DNA of 64,000 nucleotides from Gautieria morchelliformis. Lineage: Eukaryota; Basidiomycota; Agaricomycetes; Gomphales; Gomphaceae. The stretch is from positions 186,001 to 250,000 of the forward strand of contig WHVA01000037.1 of the NCBI GenBank assembly GCA_015179125.1, given 5' to 3'. The translations under genes were made by a program, and so were the position numbers. This document shows, piece by piece, positions 1-10,048 of the stretch (position 1 is the stretch's first letter; the number at the start of each line of letters is the position of its first letter). The notes under the pieces were generated by a model. The model saw nothing but the letters and a program-made list of their open reading frames with translations. It searched no databases and was not told the origin of the DNA.

Positions 1-1136
1 ATAATATTCCATACCCATATCTGACAAAGCCTTATCTGAAATTAGTGATATGGCCATATATATATGCAATATGTTGTATGCTCACCCTGGTAAATCACTA
101 GACTAATGAGAGATTTCCTATCCCAAATCTCACCTTTCCGCCAAAGCCTCAGGATTTGAATTGAGCTCAGAATGGTTACTATCACAACTCCAGTGTCAAA
201 AAGGATTACAGTAACATTATTGATAGTGTCCACTGTCAAAGGTATTCATATCCAAATCAGGCAAATACAGACCCCTAGATCTTACCCCTGAAGAATTTGT
301 TAGTATAAATCTAGGCAGAAAGCCCTATTCAGTACTGAAAAAGTGAATCTATTGACTTGTGAACTAGTGATATTGCAGTTGTTCCACACAGACGCGTACT
401 ATATCCAGTGAAATCAATTTATGTTATTTATATGAACTCTACACAGGGACATACCACAACGGTGATAATAGCACCAAGAATAAGCAGCCCAAGAACACCC
501 AAAACTCGTTGATTCTGAAGGGAAACAGCATAGGTGTGAGCTAGCAGTAGGCCTAGACAAGTAAATTGCGTCAATCTTTCTACTTGAGCAATACATGGGT
601 ATAATCCCTCACCCTGTACTCCAATGAGAGAAAGAACACTGCAAGCATGGCTGAGGTGATTGATAGTATTACAATTCCTCCAAATATATGAGACTCTAGG
701 TTGCTTTTGCATGATAAATGAAAGGCATACTAGATGCTCATTCAAATCAGCAGGGGCGTTACACATGAGATCCCTATATGTAATGCACCTCAGCAGAAAT
801 GTTAGATAAGTTATCATATCTCTCAACAAGAAGCAAAGCCAAGGGCATGTAACGAGCAAGTAAATAGAGAATCGTGCCGAGCCTAACGGTCTTGGACCAA
901 ACGTGGCTGATCTCAGAGGGCAGTGTGAGAAGCGTGTCCAAGAAGAGTAGTGCTGTGTAACAAGGTATGGAACTCATGGAATTAGACGAGACATGTACAC
1001 ATACCAATCCCTGCGAAGGAGGCATAGTTGAGCGCAAAGCTAGTTCAGGTAAGTTGTTTTGCATTGCACTCGATGTAGTATGTACGGACCTATCTGATAG
1101 TACCTGGATAACAGCCAAGGCGTCTGCCTGAGACAT
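1..1136 (-). CDS. DUF6533-type seven-helix membrane protein, copy 1 (3' part off window)
   Basis: Minus-strand gene whose exons I read at about 1136-774, 690-428 and 239-42; the last exons lie left of the window. The first exon starts MSQADA and holds the family signature, an ALLFLDTLLTLPSEI stretch followed by a second hydrophobic helix. Later exons encode hydrophobic helices (a LLLAHTYAVSLQNQRVLGVLG block, then an FDTGVVIVTIL block). This organisation matches the basidiomycete DUF6533 family of predicted membrane proteins of unknown function. The same exons recur at 51927-53740 and 58070-59826, so this is one member of a local tandem family. I chose the start because all three copies share it and a TATA element lies about 85 bp upstream. 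The family call is from motif recognition; function is unknown. Confidence 0.6.
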
Positions 1137-1220
1137 GGTATAAGAAAGAACTGGGATGCAGAGGAGGGACTAAGTTTTGCGTAGCAATGTCAGGTTGGAG
1201 TAGGAAATTGCAGAAGGTGT

Positions 1221-1231
1221 CTATATATAAG
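1221..1231 (-). promoter_or_regulatory. TATA element of DUF6533 copy 1
   Basis: CTATATATAAG lies about 85 bp upstream of the minus-strand start. The same motif sits at equivalent positions upstream of the other copies (about 43139, 53825 and 59899), so it is probably the core promoter. Confidence 0.5.
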
Positions 1232-1308
1232 ATTCTGTCTATGGGTGCTGCCAGGACAACAGATATTCACGCCATCACTGAAGCATGCCACAATTTGTAA
1301 TACGGATG

Positions 1309-1780
1309 CACTGGAGGCATGGCAAAATTTCTCAAGTCAGGAAACCCCTTGAAAATTCTATGGAAATTCCATGTTTCTTGAGAGTTTCCTAGGATGGGAA
1401 ATTTAGAGGAAATTTAATGTTTTACAAGGGTTTCCAAAGTTCAGGAAATTGTATAAAAATTGTAAAAATATGGTCCAGGAAATCGGGAGGAAACTGAGTC
1501 CAGAAACTGACAGTTTAACCATCATTTCCTGTCTAAAGAAATCATGAGTAAATTCTAAATTTCCTCAGAGTTTTTTGGTACAGGAAAATATTAGGAAATT
1601 CTGCAAATCTTGGCAGGAAATCTTGTGAAAATCTTATATTTCTCTATGATTTCCTGACTCTGGAAATTATAGTAAATATTCAGTTTCTAGGAGGAGGAAA
1701 TTCACAATATCTCAAAGATTTCCTGAGGATTTCCTGGGTTGGGGAATTGTCTAGAAATTGGAATAGTGTGTTGACCATGC
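1309..1780. repeat. Left terminal region of the 18.7 kb element with subterminal motifs
   Basis: AT-rich stretch with many copies of an AGGAAAT-like motif in both orientations (for example TCAGGAAACC, AGGAAATTTA, CAGGAAATC). Its reverse complement forms the right end (about 19546-20017). Dense short subterminal repeats are typical transposase-binding regions of CACTA elements. No gene is seen here. Confidence 0.6.
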
Positions 1781-2583
1781 GCTGGACGGTGCGCTGGTAC
1801 CGGCGCTGCCAGCGCACACGGTCGCTGGTACCTAGCGCTTATGGCAGTTGGTTTCCACAAATATTATCCCATGCCCACACCAAAGGGAAAAACTCCCGTT
1901 CGTGTGGCATTGCATTTTGCGCGCACGTGAAATTGACCGCAAAGTGTTGCTGGTGCTTTCTGGCACAGTCACGTGACCTGGCCTCGTCTTAAATCATGGT
2001 TTGCTAGCCTTTGAAGGCATGGAATTATATTTTTTTTGGCTAGTATGATGGATGGGTTCTGATCATCATTATTTTCAACATTCGAGTCGTTGATCAGTTG
2101 TAACTGCGCAGGATGAGTCACCCTTCCCCAGGCTGAGGTGCAGTGAACTGCGGAGGTCATGTGATGCGTCTACAACCACCCATGTTGTGTAAGTATTTCC
2201 CACATTGAGTTTGTTCGGACATCTATTTGGCTTTCACCGTAACTCAGCGTGGGAAATACTTACACAACATGGGTGGTTGTAGACACATCACATGACCTAC
2301 GGAGTCCACTGCACCACAGCCTGGGAAAGGGTGACTCATCCTGTGCAGTTACAACCGATTGACGGCTCGAATGTTGAAAATAATGATGATCAGAATCTTA
2401 TGTAGGGCCAGAAAATCTACCTAGAATCATTTATAAGGGTCCCATCCATCATACTAGCCAAAATAAAATAAAATTCCCTGCCTTCAAAGACTAGCAAATC
2501 ATGATGTAAGACGAGGGCAGGTGACGTGATTGTGCCAGAAAGCACCAGCGCGCGCAGGAACACTTTGCGGTGAATTGCACGTG
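1781..2583. repeat. Large imperfect palindrome, left copy (right arm continues at 9190)
   Basis: Two arms of about 400 bp are inverted copies around a short centre at about 2204-2247. For instance CATGTTGTGTAAGTATTTCC near 2182 is mirrored near 2250. The right arm is split by the Gypsy element and resumes at 9190-9290. Both outer edges run into satellite monomers (CGCTGGTACC type). The same palindrome occurs inverted at about 18671-19550. No coding capacity is apparent. Confidence 0.65.
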
Positions 2584-2985
2584 TGTGAGGGCAACACTAA
2601 TGACGAAGCCACAACCAAAGATACTCAAGGAGATAAGAGCCGATACAAGGACAATGACCAACTGTGTAGTGGGTATCCTCAGTTTATAACTCTACCAACG
2701 ATAGATACATGGGGACTTGCCTGTGTAGTGGGTATCCTCAGAGATCAAGCTGAGGAAACGCCATCACACGGGCTACAGTCTTATAGCGCTGGCAAGGCTT
2801 ACATAATAGGGGAGACGGAAACTTGTAGGAGGTTACGGAATGTGACATGTGATGGAAGGTGACAGAATGTGACATGTGATGGAATGTGATGGAATGTGAT
2901 GGAAGGTTATGGAAACTGACGGAAGGTAACGGAAACTCATGGAAGGAAATAGAAACTTGTGGAAGGAAATGCGTGAACCCTGACA
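2584..2985 (-). repeat. Gypsy 3' LTR
   Basis: 402 bp, TGTGAGGGCAAC to CCCTGACA. It matches the LTR at 8778-9189 closely; the length difference comes from short GGAAGGTGAC-type internal repeats. It is the 3' LTR because the element is on the minus strand. Confidence 0.9.
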
Positions 2986-2998
2986 TCACCCCCCTCTC
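2986..2998 (-). other. Gypsy polypurine tract
   Basis: Read on the minus strand, GAGAGGGGGGTGA abuts the 3' LTR. This is the expected plus-strand primer site and confirms the element's orientation. Confidence 0.75.
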
Positions 2999-3038
2999 AA
3001 TGCTTGTCGTCCCGACAAGCACAGCTGCCACCTAGCCC

Positions 3039-3593
3039 TCAACATCCACCGAGACATCGTTTCCAAGTATGCCACAGGTGGGACCACCATCTCTCCTGGC
3101 CCTTCCCTTCCTGGTAACGCAGGTCAATGATGAGCTCAGGGGGATTGGGGTCCATGGGCAAGTGCGGCCCTTGGAACCTTGCTCGACGTATTCGCTCTCC
3201 TGCCATGTTACGGAAACGCCGCCCCACCCAGCCTTCGAAAGTGTAGGGAGTTCCACAAGGGGGGGTTCCATCGTTGAGGAAGACAGGGTCGCCGACGTAG
3301 TACGTGTTCTCTTGTCTGTGTCGGGGTCTGAGGAATGCGAGTGCAGGGCGAGTGGGCGCCTGACTCTCTGCTGGTGTGGGGTCCTCAGAGCTGACGGACC
3401 ACTTTGAAGACCATGCGATGTCGAGATCACGGCAGTCAAGCATCCTTTGTAGCTTGGCTTCACTGGCTGCTCTGGATGACGAGAAGCCGGAGAGGTGCAG
3501 GAGGGTGGGATCGACACGTGACATGTTTGGCAGGTCAGAGAGGTTTTGGGTGAAGCTGGGGAGGGCAACAAGCTCAATGGTGGGCGAGGACAT
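3039..3593 (-). CDS. Extra sense-strand ORF between Gypsy pol and 3' LTR
   Basis: An uninterrupted 184-residue frame starting MSSPTIELV lies about 110 bp downstream of the pol stop, on the same strand, and ends about 50 bp before the 3' LTR. The middle is rich in charged residues and prolines. The second half has a compact block around YYVGDPVFLNDG and a WVGRRFRN motif. I do not recognise the family. There is no signal peptide or membrane helix, so an envelope role is unlikely. An overlapping frame (3032-3577) is also open, so coding status rests on this frame looking more protein-like. It could be a third element gene or a captured fragment. Confidence 0.4.
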   Translation of the reverse strand: MSSPTIELVALPSFTQNLSDLPNMSRVDPTLLHLSGFSSSRAASEAKLQRMLDCRDLDIAWSSKWSVSSEDPTPAESQAPTRPALAFLRPRHRQENTYYVGDPVFLNDGTPPCGTPYTFEGWVGRRFRNMAGERIRRARFQGPHLPMDPNPPELIIDLRYQEGKGQERWWSHLWHTWKRCLGGC

Positions 3594-3699
3594 GGTTGAT
3601 GGATGTGGTGGGGTCGATGCAGTGGAAGTGAGCGGTCACAGGTGGAGAGGGGATATATAGCTTATCGGAATGAATTGGTTAGGCGGAGGCCAATATCGC

Positions 3700-4677
3700 T
3701 TATCTTTGGGGTTCTGGACCCTTGACATCATAAGTAGAAGCCCTGCATGCTGTCCAGTCGAAGAGAGTTTGCCTGGAAGGTTCTGTGAAGTTCTGAAATC
3801 TCTGGAAGGGGAGGGACATATATGTGGCTGCTGAGATACGTTGAGGTGCCTCTGGGTTCTGCCGGTGAAATTCTTTAACGAGTCGCTTTGCCCCAGAGAC
3901 ATCTTTCGCTGGTAGCCAGAGATCGTCGGCAGCTCCATAGCCCTTCCAGCGCACGAGATACTCCAACCTTCCACGGAACATCCTGCTGTCTAGAATCCTT
4001 TCAACTTCATATTCTTCGGCTCCATCCCGTATGACAGGGGGGGGTGGTGGAGGGGCATGACATTCAAGGATTGGGTCATCTTCATATGGCCGAAGCAGGA
4101 CGACAGAGAACACTGGATGTGTGCGACCAAAGTATGTAGGAAGATTTAGACCATAGGCATTTCGTGAGACCACCTTATTAACAGTGTAGGGGCCTAGCCA
4201 CTTGTGGTCTAGCTTCTTCATTGGGTGAGTGGTTGTGATGTTTTGTGCATTGAGCCAGACCTTGTCACCAAGCTTATAAACTGGGGCTGCTTTATGGTGC
4301 ACGTCATAGAAGCGTGCCATGTCCTCTGCTGCCTTGGACAGGGCCGAACGAGCTTCTCTTGTGGCCGCTTCCATCCGTGTTGTGAACTCATCCAGGGCCT
4401 CAAGTCGAGTTTCCCGGACTGGTTCCAGTCCCAGCCTTGGATGTTGGCCACTGTCCAACATGAAGGGTGTAGTCTGGGTTGAGGCATGGATTCGGTTGTT
4501 ATAGGCAAACTCGGCCAAGGATATCCATTCAAACCAATCATCCTGATGCTGGTTGACGAATAGTCGAAGGTATTGCTCAATCTCCTGATTAACCCTTTCA
4601 GTCTGTCCATCAGTTTGGGGGTGATAAGCAGTAGAGGCAGCGACTTTGACACCAAGAAGTTTGTTCAGTTCACGCAT
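3700..4677 (-). CDS. Gypsy integrase C-terminal half with chromodomain (pol 3' part)
   Basis: Begins in the integrase catalytic core, with the AYHPQTDGQTERVNQEI block carrying the third acidic residue of the DDE triad. The GPF/GPY-like region follows (HKWLGPYTVNKVV). A chromodomain follows at about residues 218-270 (YEVERILDSR, YLVRWKGYG, LWLPAKDV). Chromodomains steer integration toward modified chromatin in chromoviruses. It continues the frame of the upstream pol block after a 1-base frameshift near 4754-4761, so it is the detached 3' part of one polyprotein and is unlikely to be translated alone. Confidence 0.85.
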   Translation of the reverse strand: MRELNKLLGVKVAASTAYHPQTDGQTERVNQEIEQYLRLFVNQHQDDWFEWISLAEFAYNNRIHASTQTTPFMLDSGQHPRLGLEPVRETRLEALDEFTTRMEAATREARSALSKAAEDMARFYDVHHKAAPVYKLGDKVWLNAQNITTTHPMKKLDHKWLGPYTVNKVVSRNAYGLNLPTYFGRTHPVFSVVLLRPYEDDPILECHAPPPPPPVIRDGAEEYEVERILDSRMFRGRLEYLVRWKGYGAADDLWLPAKDVSGAKRLVKEFHRQNPEAPQRISAATYMSLPFQRFQNFTEPSRQTLFDWTACRASTYDVKGPEPQR

Positions 4678-7600
4678 GAACTGGGAGATGAACTGTGTGC
4701 CTCGATCACTGATGATTTCTTCAGGGAGCCCATGAAGTTTCCAAACATGATCACGGAGAGTCGGGCAACTCCCACCGAAGTTACATCTGAAGTGGTGGGA
4801 ATGACATGTGCACGCTTTGAGAGGCGATCGACGACAACAAGGAGAGCATCATAGCCATGACTGGTAGGCAGTTCTACGATCAAGTCAACAGACATAACCT
4901 GCCATCTACGGTCTGGGATACGGTTTGGTAGAAGCTTGCCAATGGGAGAAGCAGGGAAGGTTTTTGTCCGGTTGCACAGGTCACAGGCCTTCACGTATTT
5001 TGCAATGTAACGTCCCATCCCAGGCCACCAGTAACTCTGAGCAACTAGTTCAGTGGTTCTCCAACGACCAGGGTGACCGGTGAGAGGTATGTCATGGTGC
5101 GCTTTCACTATGTCATGTCGTAGTTTTGCATCAAGGGGCACGTACACTTTGTTGTGATAGAGGACAAGCCCATCCTGTTCAGACCACTCTTCTCCTCGCA
5201 AATTTCCAGAGGAGCCCAGTTCTTTGAGAGCCTTGACAACCTTTTCATCCCGGTCTACATAGTTCCTTACTCGATTGAGGAAAGCATCACCTTCACCTGG
5301 GACTAACTGCGCGCCAGCCTCTGGAGGATTCGCCTTGATGTGGAACAAGTCAGGGGTAAGTAAGACTTGATTTTGGTTGTCTTCCTCCCCCCGCTTATGA
5401 TCCACACATCGTGAGAGTGCATCAGGATTGGCTGAATGACGACCAGGACGATGGATCAGCTCAAAATCAAAGCGAGAGAGGTAGAGTGACCAGCGTGCTT
5501 GACGACGGTTCAGGTTTTGTGCAGTGCGGAAGTAGGTGAGATTCTGATGGTCATTGAGAATCTCAATCTTGTGCTTTGTTCCCTCTAAGATGTGGCGCCA
5601 TTCCTCTAATCCCCGAATCACAGAAAGAAGCTCCTTGTCATGGATGGCATAGTTGCGTTCAGCATCATTGAGGCTTTTGGAAACAAACCCCACAGGCCAC
5701 CATTTGCCATCATCACATAGCTGGGACAGTACTGCTCCTGTGGCATAGGCTGAGGCATCTGTTTCAAGACGGAAATGTTTGTCTTGATCAGGGAGGACAA
5801 GGATTGGTGTTGAGGTGATGAGGAGTTTGAGCTTGTCGAAGGACATTTTCTCTGGGCCATTTGGATCCCAAGACCATTGGGCATCCTGTTTTGTCAACTG
5901 GTTGAGGGGCTTTGCAATGTGTGAGAAGTCTTCCACAAATCTACGGTAGAAGTTGATGAAACCAAGGAATGATTTGACTTCAGTGACGTTACGTGGTATT
6001 GGCCAGTCCCGCACCCCTGCAACCTTGACTGGGTCCATGGCAACCTGTCCTTGAGAGAGGATGAGGCCGAGATACTCCACCTCTAGTTGCTCAAATAGGC
6101 ATTTTTCAGGTTTGAGGTACAGGTTGTTGGCCCGGAGGATTTCAAGGACACGTCGTACAACCCTACGATGTTCTTCAAGCGACTCTGTGAAGATGAGAAT
6201 GTCGTCCATGAACACCACCACAACCCCTTCATCGATGAGACTCTTGAAGATGTCATTCATCATCGTCTGGAAGGTTGCTGGGCTGTTCGTGAGTCCAAAG
6301 AACATGACTAGAGGTTCATACAGGCCCCTATTTGTCCGAAAGGCTGCCTTCCACTCATCTCCCTCTTTTATGCGTACATTATTATATCCCCAGCGAATGT
6401 CAAGCTTTGTGAAGTATTTAGCCCTTCCAGCAGCAATCTTATTCATGATGTCTGGAACAAGGGGCAAAGGATAGGCATTCTTGATTGTTATATCATTGAG
6501 CTTCCGGTAGTCTTGCACAAATATAAGACTGCCGTCCGTTTTCTTCACAAAGAAGACTGGAGATGCCATAGGTGACTTGGAAGGACGGATACGATGGCTC
6601 TTCAGGTTCTCCTCAAGGAAGTTATCCAGTTCCCTTTGCTCAACCGGTGACATTGGGTAAACCTTTGTGCTGAAGGGTTGTGCACCTGGAGTGAGCTCAA
6701 TTGCATGGTCCCAGGGCTTTCGAGGAGGCAGTTGGTCAAATGACTCCTTAGAAAACACATCCTTGAACTCCTGGTATGGTTTGGGGACAAGGTCCTCGAA
6801 GGATCTGACTGGTGCAGACTTGCTGGCCCGTTCAGCAAGCTGTTGGGAGACAGTCCAGCCTGCGCCAATCATTTCAGGACTCTCATTCACAAAGATGACA
6901 AAGGTCCTGTCTCCTTCCTCAAGTAGGGAGCGGGTGTGCTGTACGGGAACCTCCTCTTGATCTACACTCTCTTCTGGAACAGTTTCGACTGTGGGCCCTC
7001 TGACAACAGGTCCGCCCCCACATGACTTGGGACAGCGTGTCATCTTCACATCTCCTGTACGCCAGTCAACTTCTGGGTTGTGTTCAACAAGCCATGTGTG
7101 ACCAAGAATGATGGCAAGTCGTCCAAGGCTCGTGACGGAGAATGTGGCACGTTCCATATGATCCCCAAAGGTGCAAATGAGGTCAACTTCTTCCTTGATT
7201 GAGCCAGCCTCATTTGGGGTACCATCAATATTGTAGACGGGGATGGCACGGGGTAGGGGACGGGTCCGAAGTCTGTGTTCCCTTACAAACTCCACATCGA
7301 TGAACATCCCTGTAGCACCACTGTCAAGGAGGGAGTCAATTGCAAGTGGATGCCCTGTGTCAACGGAGTGGACCTTGAGAGGTACTTTGGTGCATCGGCG
7401 GAGGTCAGCAGTACGGACATATAGAGGGACTGGAAGGTTTGCATTAGCAACTGGAGCGATGGGTTGGGTTTTTGGCATGGCTGGTTTGGTTTCAGTTCGA
7501 GCAGGGATAGGAGAAGGATGCATCATATCGCCTGTGATCCCTATTGTACATGTTTCGAGAACTGAAAACCGATTCGTCGAGCGGGGCATGTCTTTCACCG

Positions 7601-7718
7601 CTGACTGGCCTAAAAAACCCTTCCCTTCATCTTGGACAGGGGCTTCCACCTTCTGTTTGCGTTCCTCCATCGCTGCTGCCACAGATTTAGAGACAATTGC
7701 TGCAATGTCCGCCTCCAT
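4665..7718 (-). CDS. pol: Gypsy pol: protease, reverse transcriptase, RNase H, integrase N-terminal part
   Basis: A 1017-residue frame. Domains in order: aspartic protease with DSGATGMFID (about residues 130-140); reverse transcriptase with the catalytic FMDDILIF box; RNase H with LETDASAYATGAVL; integrase zinc finger HHCC (HHDIPLTGHPG, CDLCNRTK); and the first integrase aspartate (MSVDLIVEL). The last ~30 residues are out of frame: the correct continuation lies in the neighbouring frame after an indel at about 4754-4761, so the integrase is split. The first ATG (7718) is in the same frame as gag, 16 bp after the gag TGA. Expression by readthrough or reinitiation is therefore possible. Confidence 0.9.
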   Translation of the reverse strand: MEADIAAIVSKSVAAAMEERKQKVEAPVQDEGKGFLGQSAVKDMPRSTNRFSVLETCTIGITGDMMHPSPIPARTETKPAMPKTQPIAPVANANLPVPLYVRTADLRRCTKVPLKVHSVDTGHPLAIDSLLDSGATGMFIDVEFVREHRLRTRPLPRAIPVYNIDGTPNEAGSIKEEVDLICTFGDHMERATFSVTSLGRLAIILGHTWLVEHNPEVDWRTGDVKMTRCPKSCGGGPVVRGPTVETVPEESVDQEEVPVQHTRSLLEEGDRTFVIFVNESPEMIGAGWTVSQQLAERASKSAPVRSFEDLVPKPYQEFKDVFSKESFDQLPPRKPWDHAIELTPGAQPFSTKVYPMSPVEQRELDNFLEENLKSHRIRPSKSPMASPVFFVKKTDGSLIFVQDYRKLNDITIKNAYPLPLVPDIMNKIAAGRAKYFTKLDIRWGYNNVRIKEGDEWKAAFRTNRGLYEPLVMFFGLTNSPATFQTMMNDIFKSLIDEGVVVVFMDDILIFTESLEEHRRVVRRVLEILRANNLYLKPEKCLFEQLEVEYLGLILSQGQVAMDPVKVAGVRDWPIPRNVTEVKSFLGFINFYRRFVEDFSHIAKPLNQLTKQDAQWSWDPNGPEKMSFDKLKLLITSTPILVLPDQDKHFRLETDASAYATGAVLSQLCDDGKWWPVGFVSKSLNDAERNYAIHDKELLSVIRGLEEWRHILEGTKHKIEILNDHQNLTYFRTAQNLNRRQARWSLYLSRFDFELIHRPGRHSANPDALSRCVDHKRGEEDNQNQVLLTPDLFHIKANPPEAGAQLVPGEGDAFLNRVRNYVDRDEKVVKALKELGSSGNLRGEEWSEQDGLVLYHNKVYVPLDAKLRHDIVKAHHDIPLTGHPGRWRTTELVAQSYWWPGMGRYIAKYVKACDLCNRTKTFPASPIGKLLPNRIPDRRWQVMSVDLIVELPTSHGYDALLVVVDRLSKRAHVIPTTSDVTSVGVARLSVIMFGNFMGSLKKSSVIEAHSSSPSSCVN

Positions 7719-7733
7719 GAGGTTTGTGCGGAT

Positions 7734-8717
7734 TCATGGCTTGCGAGGTTCAGGACAGTCTGGTGAAATGTGACCAGGTCTCTTACAGTTGTAGCAGGTC
7801 CATGTTTCGGTGCGGCGGCGGGATGAGTCAATGTCCATAGGTGTCGCATTACTGGGTGGTGCTGTGACAACAGGAGTCGTAGCAGGAGTGTGGAGTGGAC
7901 GGGCAGGAGGAGGGCGATTAGGGACATGAGGTGTCTGTGCCTTCCTGACCTCTAACAGACGGCGATGATTGCGGTCAATCTGACAGGCTGCTTCCTTCCA
8001 GGCTTTGAGGTTGGATGGAAGAAAGGGCTGGGCGTGGATCTTATCAAGGATACCTGCTGGAAGGCCACGAGCATAGGCATCCTCGAGTGCCTCATCATTA
8101 AAGCCTGTCCTGCCTGCCAGGATCTCAAATTGAGCCGTGTATTCATCTGCCGACATTCCTGACGCCATCCTAAGGTCATGCAGTTTAGTGCGAGCCGTTC
8201 TGGCACGATCTGGGTCACCAAAGGCCTCCTCCACACGTTTAATGAACCCCTCCAGAGTGGATATAGAGGAGGTGCCATCAATGACAGCCTGTGTCTCGTT
8301 GTGTGCCCATATCTCCGCAGAGCCTCCTGTCATGAAGGAAAGAGCATATAGGATCTTTGTGCGCTCATCTGGGAAGGATGCCGGCTGGACAGCGATGGAC
8401 AATCTGATAGACCTGATAAACCCTTTAGTCTCTGCACGGTCTCCATTGAACTTCTCCGGTTCCGCTGCTTTGATAGAGCGAGTAGATGGAGGGACACTGT
8501 GAGGTACTGAGGGCGCAAGGGCTTGAGCAGCAGCAACAGCAGCGTTGGTGGCAGCATTGGCTAAGTGGTCGTGAACGTTAACAATCTGACTGTGCAGTTC
8601 CTTATTCTGCAGTTGAAGTTGCTGCAGCTGCTGTGCTTGGCTGGAAAGGAGGCCTCGAAGAAATGGCCCATGGTCACCCAGGGAGTCCCACTATGCGTCT
8701 GGGAGTTGGTCTGCCAT
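7734..8717 (-). CDS. gag: Gypsy gag with CCHC zinc knuckle, early stop codon
   Basis: The frame starts MADQLPDA at 8717 but meets a TAG at 8691-8693 after eight codons. It then stays open to a TGA at 7734-7736. The body has a glutamine-rich coiled segment, the retrotransposon gag core (PEKFNGDRAETKGF, RTARTKLHDLRM) and a zinc knuckle CYNCKRPGHISPDC near the C terminus. Translation could restart downstream, for example at 8402, giving 222 residues. The TGA is in frame with pol. The TAG looks like a point mutation. Confidence 0.8.
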
Positions 8718-8777
8718 AGGCTGAGATGAAGGCTGGTTAAGAAAAGTGTGTGGGGTCGTCCTATGAGCTTGATCTTC

Positions 8778-9189
8778 TGTGAGGGCAACACTAATGACGA
8801 AGCCACAACCAAAGATACTCAAGGAGATAAGAGCCGATACAAGGACAATGACCAACTGTGTAGTGGGTATCCTCAGTTTATAACTCTACCAACGATAGAT
8901 ACATGGGGACTTGCCTGTGTAGTGGGTATCCTCAGAGATCAAGCTGAGGAAACGCCATCACACGGGCTACAGTCTTATAGCGCTGGCAAGGCTTACATAA
9001 TAGGGGAGATGGAAACTTGTAGAAGGTTATGGAAGGTGACGGAATGTGACATGTGATGGAAGGTGACAGAATGTGACATGTGATGGAATGTGACGGAATG
9101 TGATGGAAGGTTATGGAAACTGACGGAAGGTAACGGAAACTCATGGAAGGAAATGGAAACTTGTGGAAGGAAATGCGTGAACCCTGACA
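8778..9189 (-). repeat. Gypsy 5' LTR
   Basis: 412 bp copy of the LTR at 2584-2985, with the same termini. I did not recognise a tRNA-type primer binding site in the bases next to it (8765-8777). Confidence 0.9.
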
Positions 9190-9270
9190 GCATGCGCGCA
9201 AAATGCAATGCCGCGCGAACGGTAATTTTTCCCTTTGGCGTGGAGTCGGGATAATATTTGTGCACACCGA
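9190..9270. repeat. Continuation of the palindrome right arm
   Basis: GCATGCGCGCAAAATGCAAT picks up exactly where the arm was broken by the Gypsy insertion. It is the mirror of about 1850-1930 and is repeated at 18690-18760. Confidence 0.65.
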
Positions 9271-9483
9271 CCGCCGTAGGCACTGTCAGCGCAGCGTGCG
9301 CTGGTGCACGTCGCTGTCAGCGCAGGCTTGCGCTGGTACCGGCGCTGTCAGTGCAGGCTTGCGCTGGTACCAGTGCTGTCAGCGCAGGCATGCGCTGGTA
9401 CCCGGCGCTGTCAGCGCAGCGTGCGCTGGTGCACGTCGCTGTCAGTGCGGGCTTGCGCTGGTACCGGCGCTGTCAGCGCATGC
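9271..9483. repeat. Palindromic 31-32 bp satellite array, segment A
   Basis: Tandem monomers built from GGTACC, GGCGCTGTCAGCGC and a GCGC..GCGC core; each monomer contains short self-complementary blocks. The array resumes at 13558 after the LINE. Open frames through it are by-products of the repeat. Confidence 0.85.
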
Positions 9484-9511
9484 TTTTTTTTTTTTTTTTC
9501 TTTTTTTTTTC

Positions 9512-10048
9512 CTCATCATTTTATTCGACCACAGGCGTCCAGCCTATGGTGGTCGTTGTACTGTCTCTACCTAGGGTAACCGCGGGCCTTTCCCCTCTCT
9601 CCATGGGACTCCCGGCTTCCTGTGTCCTGCATTGGCGACTGCACTGACGACGGGTCCTTCCCCCCGCCGGCCCAACCCCCTGGGGAGTGTTTGTCGCCCC
9701 ATGCCACTGATCAGGTAGTTTCTCTCCTCGGTTCGTTCATGTCGTGTGAGATGGTCAGGCTTGGTAAGTGCTCGGCCACCAAAGTGGGCTAGCACGACAA
9801 AGGAGAGCGTCACAGGTGTAGGTGAGAGGATGGGTCGTCCAGTGTCGTTCTTGTACCGCCGGTGGTGTGGCTGTCTGTTCCCGCCTTGCTGAGCCGAGTC
9901 TTGCCTATGTCGATGCGCGAGCATCGTGTGTCATAGGGAAGTGGAGTGAGCATCGTGTGTTCGTATCGATGGGTGAAATGGTCTTGTAGTCGGATTTGCT
10001 TGTGTATGGGCCTCATGTGGTCTAACAGAGTGATGCTTGAATTCTTTT
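9512..10048 (-). other. LINE 3' untranslated region
   Basis: No conserved frame. It lies between the end of the C-terminal Cys/His block and the poly-A tract and is best read as the LINE 3' UTR. Confidence 0.5.

Larger units (their letters stand above)
2584..9189 (-). mobile_element. Ty3/Gypsy chromovirus-type LTR retrotransposon
   Basis: Minus-strand element of 6.6 kb bounded by LTRs at 2584-2985 and 8778-9189 (TGTGAGGG...CCCTGACA). It encodes gag, protease, reverse transcriptase, RNase H, integrase and a C-terminal chromodomain in that order. It sits inside the palindrome arm of the 18.7 kb element. The flanking pentamers ACGTG and GCATG differ by two transitions, so the TSD is imperfect. 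Coding is damaged by an early gag stop and one frameshift near the integrase. A solo LTR of the same family lies at 38360-38791. Confidence 0.9.

Noticed and set aside
3039..3593. Retroviral-type envelope gene in the Gypsy element
   Set aside because: No signal peptide, transmembrane segment or glycosylation-rich ectodomain is visible.
9203..9647. Open frames through the satellite (also at 13315-14199 and 18425-18737)
   Set aside because: All frames are open because of monomer length and composition. The residues simply repeat with the DNA unit.
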